Of a stretch of 8,007 nucleotides of DNA, positions 1 through 5,474 are shown piece by piece. This stretch comes from DASTOB01 sp035720425 (GTDB lineage: Bacteria > Chloroflexota > Limnocylindria > Limnocylindrales > CSP1-4), in contig DASTOB010000192.1 in the NCBI GenBank assembly GCA_035720425.1, positions 1-8,007 on the forward strand. The letters run 5' to 3'. The notes below the pieces were generated by a model. It searched no databases. It saw nothing but the letters and a program-made list of their open reading frames with translations, and was not told the DNA's origin. Made by a program: the position numbers and the translations under genes. The stretch's first letter is position 1. Each line of letters opens with the position of its first letter.

Positions 1-564
1 ACGCTCTCGATCCAGCAGCGCGCTTACGACATCCAGCGCGTCGACGGGCTGCCCCAGGAAAAGGTGACGCCGCCCGAGGAGGTGCTGGCGCGGATCGCCG
101 CCGAGCAGGCCATGGTCGAGGAGGTGCGCAAGGTGGACCGGCCGGAGCCGTGGTTCGAGACCGGCTTCGTCTGGCCGGTCGTGGGCCCGATCTCCGGGAT
201 CTACGGCAGCCAGCGGATCCTCAACGGCGAGCCGCGCTGGCCGCACTACGGGGTCGACGTCGTGGCGCCGGAGGGTACGCCGGTGGTCGCGCCGGCCGAC
301 GGTCTGGTGGTCTTGGTGAATCCCGACATGTACTACTCTGGCGGCACGGTGGTGCTCGATCACGGCTTCGGGCTCACCTCGGCCTATCTGCATCTGAAGG
401 AGATCTCGGTCGAGGAGGGTCAGACGTTGCGCCAGGGCGACCGCCTCGGCAGCGTTGGCGCCACCGGGCGGGTCACCGGCGCGCACCTCGACTGGCGCTT
501 CAACTGGTTCGACGAGCGGCTCGACCCGGTGCTGATCGCCGGGCCGATGCCGGAGACTCCGTGA
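1..564 (+). CDS. M23 family metallopeptidase (LytM-like), 5' end missing
   Basis: The reading frame is open from base 1, so the N-terminus lies outside the window; the GTG at 64 is internal. About 187 codons remain. The visible part has a short helical linker, then a LytM/M23 beta domain. The first zinc motif is HYGVD (His at 244-246, Asp at 256-258), the middle His is in YLHL (391-393), and the last motif is GAHLDWR (His 484-486, Asp 490-492). M23 enzymes are zinc endopeptidases that cut peptidoglycan cross-links in the cell envelope. Most members end with HxH, whereas this one has HxD. From memory, the HLDWR..NWF form is a recurring proteobacterial variant, so the protein is probably intact and not decayed. 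Its stop overlaps the next start by 4 bases, indicating a co-translated pair. Family call is strong; the exact substrate is not known. Confidence 0.9.
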   Translation, partial: TLSIQQRAYDIQRVDGLPQEKVTPPEEVLARIAAEQAMVEEVRKVDRPEPWFETGFVWPVVGPISGIYGSQRILNGEPRWPHYGVDVVAPEGTPVVAPADGLVVLVNPDMYYSGGTVVLDHGFGLTSAYLHLKEISVEEGQTLRQGDRLGSVGATGRVTGAHLDWRFNWFDERLDPVLIAGPMPETP

Positions 565-1562
565 CCGCCGGGAGAGCGGGGTCCGCAGTTCGGCCCCAGC
601 GGTCGCGGCGTCTCCTGGTGATCCACAACCCGGTGGCCGGCCGGCGGCGGCGGGAGCGGTTCCAGGCCGTGCTCGACCTGCTGGAGCGCGACGGCAACGA
701 GCTCCTGTTGCATCTGACCGAGGCGCCGGGCCACGCGTCTGACTTTGCCCGGCAGATCCAACCCGGCGACGGCGACCTGGTGGTCGCGGCGGGGGGCGAC
801 GGCACCATCAACGAGGTGATCAACGGGCTGGTGGCGGCGGGCCGGCCGGCGCCCCTGCCTCTGGCGATCGTGCCGCTCGGCACCTCGAACGTGCTGGCGG
901 CGGAGATCGGCCTCGCCAAGGCGCCCGCGGCGGTGGCGCGAACGCTCCGGGAGGGGGCGGCCTGCCGGGTCAGCCTCGGCCGCATCACCGGGGCCGGGGG
1001 CTTCAGGGGCGCGGCCTCCGGCGGGGACGGACGCTACTTCATCCTCATGGCCGGCGCCGGGTTCGACGCTCACGCGGTGGCCGGCGTCGATCCCGGGCTG
1101 AAGCGCGGCTTCGCCCAAGGCGCCTATGTCTGGGCCGGCCTGCGCCAGGTGCTGCGCTCGCGCCAGCAGCGGTACGCGGTCGAGATCGACGGCGTGCGCC
1201 GCGAGGCCGCCTGGGTGGTGGTCGCCAAGGCCGGCCACTATGGCGGGCCGTTCGTCATCGCCGCCCGGGCGCGGCTCGACGAGCCGCGGTTCGAGGTGTG
1301 CCTGTTCGCCCAGGGCGGTCCGCGGGCGATGGCGCGCTATGCGGCGGCCCTGGCGGTGGGGCGGCTCGCCCGGGCGCCGGGCTTCGCGAGCGTGCTCGGC
1401 CGCCGGGTGCGGATCACCGCGGCCGCTCCCGGGCCGGGAGCGCGGCGGGACGAGGAACCGGTGCAGTGCGACGGCGACGACGTGGCACGCCTGCCGGTGA
1501 AGATCGAGGTGGTTCCGGACGCGCTCAGCCTGATGGTGCCGCGCGGCGGGCCTTACGGCTGA
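561..1562 (+). CDS. Diacylglycerol/lipid kinase, YegS/DgkB-like
   Basis: This is a 333-residue protein of the diacylglycerol kinase catalytic-domain family, which phosphorylates membrane lipids such as diacylglycerol using ATP. The nucleotide-binding signature GGDGTINEV is at residues 78-86, with IHNPVAG at 21-27, PLGTSN at 105-110 and AGAGFDA at 164-170. The C-terminal beta-domain signature VQCDGD is at 301-306. The length is normal for the family. I chose the GTG at 561 because GTGA overlaps the stop of the peptidase gene, and a GGAG ribosome site (552-555) sits 5 bases upstream. A longer open frame back to 150 is only the shadow of the peptidase. The gene converges on the pmbA remnant, 12 bases beyond its stop. 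The lipid substrate cannot be read from sequence; sphingoid-base or other lipid kinases share the fold. Confidence 0.9.
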   Translation: MTAGRAGSAVRPQRSRRLLVIHNPVAGRRRRERFQAVLDLLERDGNELLLHLTEAPGHASDFARQIQPGDGDLVVAAGGDGTINEVINGLVAAGRPAPLPLAIVPLGTSNVLAAEIGLAKAPAAVARTLREGAACRVSLGRITGAGGFRGAASGGDGRYFILMAGAGFDAHAVAGVDPGLKRGFAQGAYVWAGLRQVLRSRQQRYAVEIDGVRREAAWVVVAKAGHYGGPFVIAARARLDEPRFEVCLFAQGGPRAMARYAAALAVGRLARAPGFASVLGRRVRITAAAPGPGARRDEEPVQCDGDDVARLPVKIEVVPDALSLMVPRGGPYG

Positions 1563-1574
1563 CGCGCCGGGCGC

Positions 1575-1703
1575 TCAGGCGCCGGCCACGGTCATGCCTT
1601 CGACGCGCACGGTGGGCGCGTTGATGCCGTAGCGGAACTCGAGGTCGTCGGCCGCGCGCAGGTTCTTGAACATCTCGGCGAGGTTGCCGTACCGATCGTG
1701 GCC
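1575..1703 (-). pseudogene. pmbA: TldD/PmbA protease, C-terminal fragment only
   Basis: The last 42 codons of a minus-strand gene are recognisable: NLAEMF, then DDLEFRYG, then NAPTVRVEGMTVAG at the stop. This is the conserved C-terminus of PmbA (TldE), the partner of the TldD metalloprotease that processes microcin- and CcdA-type peptides. PmbA is normally about 450 residues. Here the homology fades upstream of about 1690, where the expected residues before GNL (usually an ITIAG-like strand) are replaced by a sequence that runs straight into a riboswitch terminator. No start codon or ribosome site serves this fragment. It is therefore not a small gene but the 3' end of a full pmbA cut by the junction. 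The identification rests on motif memory over a short stretch, so it is good but not certain. Confidence 0.7.
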
Positions 1704-1712
1704 GGAGAAACA
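1690..1712. other. Probable junction between two unrelated DNA segments
   Basis: To the left, minus-strand codons encode the interior of pmbA. To the right, the minus strand is a complete promoter, SAM-I riboswitch and terminator that should precede a methionine- or SAM-related gene. The two cannot be a natural leader and gene pair, because pmbA is entered near its last 40 codons. The breakpoint cannot be placed to the base. It lies after the terminator tail (about 1706) and before the GNL codons (1688). No insertion-sequence ends or target duplications are visible there. Confidence 0.65.
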
Positions 1713-1740
1713 GGAAACCCTTCCTGCAAGCGGAAGGGTT
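1706..1740 (-). terminator. Rho-independent terminator of the SAM riboswitch
   Basis: On the minus strand, AACCCTTCC (1740-1732) pairs perfectly with GGAAGGGTT (1724-1716) across a 7-base loop. It is followed by a moderately U-rich tail, TCCTGTTTCTC (1715-1705). It begins 10 bases after the end of the riboswitch aptamer, as expected of the expression platform of an OFF switch: with SAM bound, P1 forms and the terminator folds. The tail is interrupted by C and G, so it may be weaker than a classical terminator. Confidence 0.8.
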
Positions 1741-1749
1741 CGGGTTGGA

Positions 1750-1862
1750 TCCCTATCTCGCAGGTGGTTGTCCTGCCCGGACTTGGCACCTTGCCGGCGT
1801 CGCCGCCGGTAGGTTGTCGTGGCTTCAACGGGCCGGTCCCTCCGCCACTCTTGATAAGAGTC
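1750..1862 (-). promoter_or_regulatory. SAM-I (S-box) riboswitch aptamer
   Basis: Read on the minus strand, this stretch carries the S-box core in order: CTCTTATCAAGAG at the 5' end, GGCGGAGGGACCGGCCC, TTGAAGCC, CAACC, a GC-rich P3 hairpin (CCGGCG..CGCCGG), and GGTGCCAAGTCC followed by GGGCAGG. P1 closes by pairing CUUAUC near 1859 with GAUAGG near 1753-1758, including one wobble pair. These are the conserved SAM-binding elements of the SAM-I class. Such switches shut off methionine, cysteine or SAM genes when SAM is plentiful. A promoter lies just upstream and a terminator just downstream, so the leader is complete. The controlled gene should start below about 1700 on the minus strand, but that place holds the 3' end of pmbA. 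SAM-I is well known in Firmicutes and also occurs in Chloroflexota and Actinobacteriota, but is not typical of alphaproteobacteria. Confidence 0.92.
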
Positions 1863-1878
1863 TTCAGTTGTAGCGCGC

Positions 1879-1907
1879 ATCCTACGGGTTCGCGCCGCCG
1901 CGGTCAA
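1879..1907 (-). promoter_or_regulatory. Sigma-70-type promoter for the riboswitch leader
   Basis: On the minus strand, TTGACC (1907-1902) and TAGGAT (1884-1879) are separated by exactly 17 bases, close to the housekeeping consensus. Transcription would start near 1872, about 10 bases before the riboswitch P1 strand. The position directly in front of the aptamer makes the call convincing, although it is based on pattern only. Confidence 0.75.
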
Positions 1908-1927
1908 CGAATCCGGCGTGGGTTCGA

Positions 1928-1957
1928 GCGTGCCCCACGGGTCGGGCGTGCCTCACG
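1928..1957. repeat. Short direct repeat at the flavoprotein stop
   Basis: The 12-base units GCGTGCCCCACG (1928-1939) and GCGTGCCTCACG (1946-1957) differ at one position and start 18 bases apart. The second covers the stop codon of the flavoprotein gene. Its significance is unclear and it may be chance in GC-rich DNA. Confidence 0.4.
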
Positions 1958-3347
1958 ACGCCGGCGCGATGTTCTGGTTGAGCCGGAACAGGTTGGCCGG
2001 GTCGTAGCGGCGCTTGAACTCGGCGAGTCGCACGTAGGTTGCCGCCGGGTATGCCTCGCGGAGCCGCTCCGTGCCCTCGTTGCCGAGGAAGTTCGAGTAG
2101 ACGCCGCGGGCCTGCGGTCGGACGACGTCGAACAGCTCCTCGGTCCACGCGACGTGCGGCTCGGCTGCGCCCTCGTAGACCGTGATGACGGCGAACAGCA
2201 CCTGCGCCGCCCGGTGGGCGAACGCCGTCGCGCCGGCCGGGACGCGGGCCATGGCGCCGCCGAGGCCGCGCAGCTGGATCATCGCTCCGGGCGTCGTTGC
2301 CCGGCTCATGTACTCGATGATCGTGTCGACCGTCTGGTCGTCGACGGTATCGAGGAACGCCGAGCGGACGAGGAACGCGTCCGGCTTGGCGCCCTCCTCG
2401 GTGAAGGCATAGATGCCCGGGTACGGCATCGGGCCGGCCAGGTCGGCAATCGGCTCGGCAAGAGCCCGGAACGGTGCGATCGCGGCTTCACCGTCGACCG
2501 GGTCGCCCGCGTACACGAACGTGAGCATGACGCTCAGCTCGCCGACCCGGTCGGCCGGGATGAACGGCGCCGGCGGAGCCTGCATGACGAAGGCGATGAC
2601 CGACAGCTCCTCCGGGGCCGCGAGGGCGAGCGGCATGATCGACGCGATGACCTCTCGCGTGCCGGGCAGGAAGATCGCGCCCCCGAGGACGGTCGACACG
2701 GGCTGGGCGCGGTAGACGAAGCGGGTGATGACGCCGAAGTTGCCGCCCCCGCCGCGGATCGCCCAGAACAGGTCCGGGTTCTGCCGCTCGCTCGCGATGA
2801 GCAGGCGACCGTCGGCCGTGACGAGCTCGACCGACACGAGGTTGTCGATGGCGAGGCCGTGCTTGCGGACGAGGTAGCCGATCCCGCCACCCAGGGTGAG
2901 CCCGGCGATGCCCACCGACGACGTGTCCCCGAACGGAACAGCGAGGCCGTGCTCGGCGAGGGCGTTCGTCACCTCGCCGGCGGTCAGGCCCGGCTGGGCC
3001 CAGACGAGCCGGCGGACCGGGTCGATGTGGAGCGCCTTCATGCCGGCCAGGTCGAGCATGAGGGCGTCGTCCGCCGTGCTGTGGCCGGCCACGCTGTGCC
3101 CGCCGCTCCGAACGGCGAGGTCGAGCCCGGTCTCCCGGGCGAGCGTCACGGCGCGCGCGACGTCGGACGCATCGGCCGCCTGCACGATCGCGACCGGGTA
3201 CCGGTTGTAGGCGCGGTTCTGGGTCAGGCGGGCAGTGTCGTAGTCGGCGTCGCCCGGTCGGAGGAGCCGTCCGTTGAGCGATGCCGCGAAGGCATCGAAG
3301 TCGATCGAATCGGGCGCGTCGAGGTGGCTGCTGCGGGCGAGGACCAT
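1953..3347 (-). CDS. FAD-binding oxidoreductase, berberine-bridge (BBE)-like
   Basis: This 464-residue protein is a PCMH/FAD_binding_4 flavoprotein with a C-terminal BBE domain. These enzymes oxidise sugars, alcohols or secondary metabolites, usually passing electrons to oxygen. The FAD-attachment motif is RSGGHS at residues 80-85, with His84 as the likely covalent FAD link. GDTSSVGIAGLTLGGGIG spans 140-157, and the position where bicovalent family members have Cys appears to be Thr142, so single His attachment is expected. The BBE C-terminus shows YSNFLGNEG, then FKRRYDPANLFRLNQNI. I chose ATG 3347 because AAGGAG lies 7 bases upstream; the frame stays open further up but has no better start and no domain content. 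It has its own ribosome site and is 146 bases from the gene before it, so it may be a separate transcript. The substrate is unknown; no secretion signal is seen. Confidence 0.9.
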   Translation of the reverse strand: MVLARSSHLDAPDSIDFDAFAASLNGRLLRPGDADYDTARLTQNRAYNRYPVAIVQAADASDVARAVTLARETGLDLAVRSGGHSVAGHSTADDALMLDLAGMKALHIDPVRRLVWAQPGLTAGEVTNALAEHGLAVPFGDTSSVGIAGLTLGGGIGYLVRKHGLAIDNLVSVELVTADGRLLIASERQNPDLFWAIRGGGGNFGVITRFVYRAQPVSTVLGGAIFLPGTREVIASIMPLALAAPEELSVIAFVMQAPPAPFIPADRVGELSVMLTFVYAGDPVDGEAAIAPFRALAEPIADLAGPMPYPGIYAFTEEGAKPDAFLVRSAFLDTVDDQTVDTIIEYMSRATTPGAMIQLRGLGGAMARVPAGATAFAHRAAQVLFAVITVYEGAAEPHVAWTEELFDVVRPQARGVYSNFLGNEGTERLREAYPAATYVRLAEFKRRYDPANLFRLNQNIAPAS

Positions 3348-3354
3348 ACCGGGG

Positions 3355-3360
3355 CTCCTT
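3355..3360 (-). promoter_or_regulatory. Strong ribosome-binding site for the flavoprotein
   Basis: AAGGAG on the minus strand sits 7 bases before ATG 3347. It fixes the start of the flavoprotein and rules out the longer open frame that runs back to 3674 through the luciferase-like gene. Confidence 0.85.
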
Positions 3361-3390
3361 CGGGATCGGTGATCGGGTGAGGTGATCCCG
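3361..3390. repeat. Inverted repeat just upstream of the flavoprotein ribosome site
   Basis: CGGGATC (3361-3367) is the reverse complement of GATCCCG (3384-3390), with 16 bases between. It abuts the ribosome-binding site, so it could be an operator or an mRNA hairpin affecting translation. No regulator is encoded nearby. Confidence 0.4.
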
Positions 3391-3408
3391 ACGGTAGGCG
3401 CGCCCCGC

Positions 3409-3434
3409 TGCGGCGCCATCGGACGGGCGCCGCG
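3409..3434. repeat. GC-rich hairpin between the luciferase-like and flavoprotein genes
   Basis: GCGGCGCC (3410-3417) pairs with GGCGCCGC (3426-3433) over an 8-base loop, with one extra T-G wobble outside. It lies 60 bases past the stop of the upstream operon. There is no U-rich tail on either strand, so it is a weak terminator candidate at best. Confidence 0.4.
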
Positions 3435-3466
3435 TGATCGGTTCGGCAAACGCTCGCACGCCGGCC

Positions 3467-3478
3467 GGACATTTGTCC
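3467..3478. repeat. Small palindrome GGACATTTGTCC
   Basis: GGACA and TGTCC flank two T bases in an otherwise very GC-rich stretch, 16 bases past the stop of the luciferase-like gene and about 120 bases before the flavoprotein start. The size and symmetry fit a dimeric repressor site. No second copy was noticed in the window. Confidence 0.35.
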
Positions 3479-3493
3479 ATGCCGCCGATGTGA

Positions 3494-4387
3494 TCAGGCG
3501 GCCACGCGCTCCATGAATCCTGCCGCTGCGCCGTCGTCCGCGACGGCGAGGAGGTGCCCGGGATCGGCGACCGCCTGGAAGCCCTGCAGGATCACCCGGT
3601 CCAGGCCGAGCCCGGCGTACGCCCGAAGCAGATCGCGACGGGGCGCACCGGCGTCGGCGTCGGCCGCCCCCCACACGTGGACCGACACGCGCAGCGTGGC
3701 GGGATCGCGGCCGACCTCCGCGCAGCGCTCCCGGATCACCGGCAGCGCCCGCTCCACGTCGGCCGGGGGGAGGGCGTCGAGGTTGAGCTCGTCGGCGAAA
3801 CGCGCCGCCAGGCGCCAGGTGACGCGCGGCCCGTTGCCGCCGACGACGATCGGGATGCGTGGCTGCTGGAGGCCCTTCGGCTCATGGATCGCGTCGCGGA
3901 CGTGGGCGTGGCGACCCTCAAAGGTCGCCCGTCCCGGCCCGAGCATCCGGGTGATCACCTCGAGATGGTCGGCGAGGATGGCCAGGCGCTCCGGGGCGGG
4001 CGGGAAGCCGTAGCCGTAGGCGAGCCACTCGTCCTCCTTCCAGCCGGCGCCGATGCCGAGCTCGACCCGGCCGCCGGCGACGACGTCGAGGGTCGAGATC
4101 ATCTTGGCGGTGAGCGCCGCGTTCCGGTACGCGGCGGCCAGCACGAGGTGGCCGAGTCGGGCGCGACCGGTCACGACGGCGAGCGCCGACAGCTCGACGA
4201 ACGGCTCGAAGATCGGCGCCTCCTCCGGCGGCGGGTCGACCTGGAAGTGGTCGTATAGCCAGAGCGATTCGAAGCCGAGCTCGTCCGCCTCGCGCGCCAC
4301 CTCGACCGTGCGCTCCCACGCCCGACCTGGCTCGAGCCCGAGGTACTCCCGGTCGCAGCCCTGGGGCAGCGTGATTCCGATCCTCAT
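3494..4387 (-). CDS. LLM-class (luciferase-like) oxidoreductase, probably F420-dependent
   Basis: This 297-residue protein has the bacterial luciferase-like TIM-barrel pattern. The N-terminus is MRIGITLPQG, followed by SLWLYDHF at residues 41-48 and ISTLDVVAGGRVELGIGAGW at 97-116, the usual family signature. PIVVGGNGPR follows at 179-188, the typical phosphate-binding loop before the next barrel strand. Members use coenzyme F420 or FMN to reduce or oxygenate small molecules in the cytoplasm; the F420 assignment is by overall style and cannot be proved from residues here. I chose ATG 4387, not GTG 4402, because ATGA overlaps the dehydrogenase stop by 4 bases and GGGAGG lies 7 bases upstream. 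Tight coupling suggests it acts in the same pathway as the sugar or polyol dehydrogenase. Length is normal for the family. Confidence 0.88.
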   Translation of the reverse strand: MRIGITLPQGCDREYLGLEPGRAWERTVEVAREADELGFESLWLYDHFQVDPPPEEAPIFEPFVELSALAVVTGRARLGHLVLAAAYRNAALTAKMISTLDVVAGGRVELGIGAGWKEDEWLAYGYGFPPAPERLAILADHLEVITRMLGPGRATFEGRHAHVRDAIHEPKGLQQPRIPIVVGGNGPRVTWRLAARFADELNLDALPPADVERALPVIRERCAEVGRDPATLRVSVHVWGAADADAGAPRRDLLRAYAGLGLDRVILQGFQAVADPGHLLAVADDGAAAGFMERVAA

Positions 4388-5433
4388 CCCGTCGCCTCCC
4401 ACGGACCGTAGGCGGCCTCCACGCCCGCGCGCACGCGGTCCACCACCTCGTCATCGATCGTCGCCGTCTCGGCGACGGTGAACCACAGGCCGGCCTCGCG
4501 GGCGAACGCGCGGAGCGTGATGAGCGCCTCGCGAACGTCGTCCCACGACACGCCCATCGCCTCCGGACGGATGTCGACCCCCGCCCGGTGGAGGGCGGCG
4601 AGCATCGCCTCCGGCTGGTTGCCCTGGAGGATCGAGCCGGCATAGATGCCGAGCCCCACCGGCTGTCCGTGGATGAAGTGGCGGCCCGTGAGCCGCTCGA
4701 GGTTGTAGAACAGGAAGTGCTCGACGCCCTCGATGTGGCGCGGGTTCCAGCCCGCATCGTGGAACGCGGCACCGCCCCACCGGTGGGCGGTCATGAGCGT
4801 CCGGATCCCGGTCTCGGTGACGTCGTGGATGTCGTCGAGGTGGGCGAGGACGCGCTCCAGGCGCTCGCGGGCGGCGGCCACGAGCCGCTCGTCGTACGGC
4901 CAGCGCGGCTCCTCGCGACCGAGCTCGTGGGCCAGGCGCCAGTCCTCGTGGGCGGTGTGGTAGCACAGGATGTCGCCGACCCCGGCCCGATTGAGGCGCG
5001 CGGGCGCGCTCCGGATCACGTCGATGTCGACGTACACTGCCTGCGGCACCGCCCATCCCACGTAGCGCACGATGCCGCCGATCCGGAGCCCCGCCCGATG
5101 CCCGAACGGCGCGTTGACCGTCATGGCGGTCGGGACCTGAAAGAGCGGCGCGCCGGTCGACCAGGCGAAGAACTTGGCCACGTCGAGCGCCTGCCCGCCG
5201 CCGAGCCCGATGACGCTGCGGAAGCGGGGCAGCGTCTCGACCTCGCGGGCGAGATCGTCAACCTCGAGCGTCCGGACGAGGTGGACGCCGGCGAGGTTCG
5301 CGTCGAACGAGCCCTCGAACCGCGGCCACAGGTCGTCCATCGTGACGACGAGATAGGGCCGATGGACGACATTCGGCAGCTCGCCGACGAGCCCGCGCCC
5401 GAAGACCGTCAGGAACCCGGGGTCGTCCGACAC
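4384..5433 (-). CDS. Iron-containing alcohol dehydrogenase, AraM/GldA-like (glycerol-1-phosphate dehydrogenase family)
   Basis: This 349-residue protein belongs to the group III metal-dependent dehydrogenases, which oxidise polyols or reduce dihydroxyacetone phosphate with NAD(P). The nucleotide loop is GLGGGQALDVAK at residues 76-87. PTAMTVNAPFG at 101-111 occupies the place of the substrate and nicotinamide loop. The metal ligands appear to be Asp154 (GVGDIL), His239 (EGVEHF) and His255 (IHGQPVGLG), with spacing like that of GldA and AraM. The H-E-W-type segments AHEDWRLA and FLFYNLE favour the AraM/glycerol-1-phosphate branch over ordinary alcohol dehydrogenases. It follows the ABC ATPase by 37 bases and its stop overlaps the next start, so it is in the operon. 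The start is a GTG with no clear ribosome site, which is slightly uncertain. Its substrate is presumably linked to the imported sugar, but this is inference. Confidence 0.83.
   Translation of the reverse strand: MSDDPGFLTVFGRGLVGELPNVVHRPYLVVTMDDLWPRFEGSFDANLAGVHLVRTLEVDDLAREVETLPRFRSVIGLGGGQALDVAKFFAWSTGAPLFQVPTAMTVNAPFGHRAGLRIGGIVRYVGWAVPQAVYVDIDVIRSAPARLNRAGVGDILCYHTAHEDWRLAHELGREEPRWPYDERLVAAARERLERVLAHLDDIHDVTETGIRTLMTAHRWGGAAFHDAGWNPRHIEGVEHFLFYNLERLTGRHFIHGQPVGLGIYAGSILQGNQPEAMLAALHRAGVDIRPEAMGVSWDDVREALITLRAFAREAGLWFTVAETATIDDEVVDRVRAGVEAAYGPWEATG
4395..4400 (-). promoter_or_regulatory. Ribosome site coupling dehydrogenase and LLM genes
   Basis: GGGAGG on the minus strand, inside the last codons of the dehydrogenase, is 7 bases before ATG 4387. 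Together with the ATGA overlap (4384-4387) it decides the start of the luciferase-like gene and points to translational coupling. Confidence 0.8.
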
Positions 5434-5435
5434 GA

Positions 5436-5474
5436 TCAGCCCGCCGCGCCGATCGCGCGAACGCCCGCCGTCAT
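5436..5474 (-). other. Possible 12-codon ORF between ATPase and dehydrogenase
   Basis: ATGA overlaps the ATPase stop and opens a 12-codon frame (MTAGVRAIGAAG) whose TGA ends 2 bases before the GTG start of the dehydrogenase. The spacing would let ribosomes terminate and restart at that GTG, which lacks a good ribosome site. It may equally be chance, or the former N-terminus of the dehydrogenase after a small frameshift. Confidence 0.3.

Noticed and set aside
150..560. N-terminal extension of the kinase back to an ATG at 150
   Set aside because: The region is the coding sequence of the M23 peptidase in another frame, and the extension is Arg/Gly-rich without domain content. GTG 561 with GGAG upstream and a GTGA overlap is the better start.
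1575..1907. A 110-codon small protein on the minus strand
   Set aside because: Its first two thirds are the translated riboswitch and terminator; only the last 42 codons look coding, and they match the end of PmbA.
1698..3380. A 560-codon open frame on the plus strand opposite the flavoprotein gene
   Set aside because: Its sequence is dominated by Arg, Asp, Gly and Val repeats typical of antisense frames in GC-rich DNA, it has no recognisable domain, and it covers both the riboswitch and a clear real gene on the other strand.
3348..3674. N-terminal extension of the flavoprotein to 3674
   Set aside because: It overlaps the LLM gene by about 180 bases, is low-complexity in composition, and lacks a ribosome site; AAGGAG before ATG 3347 decides the start.
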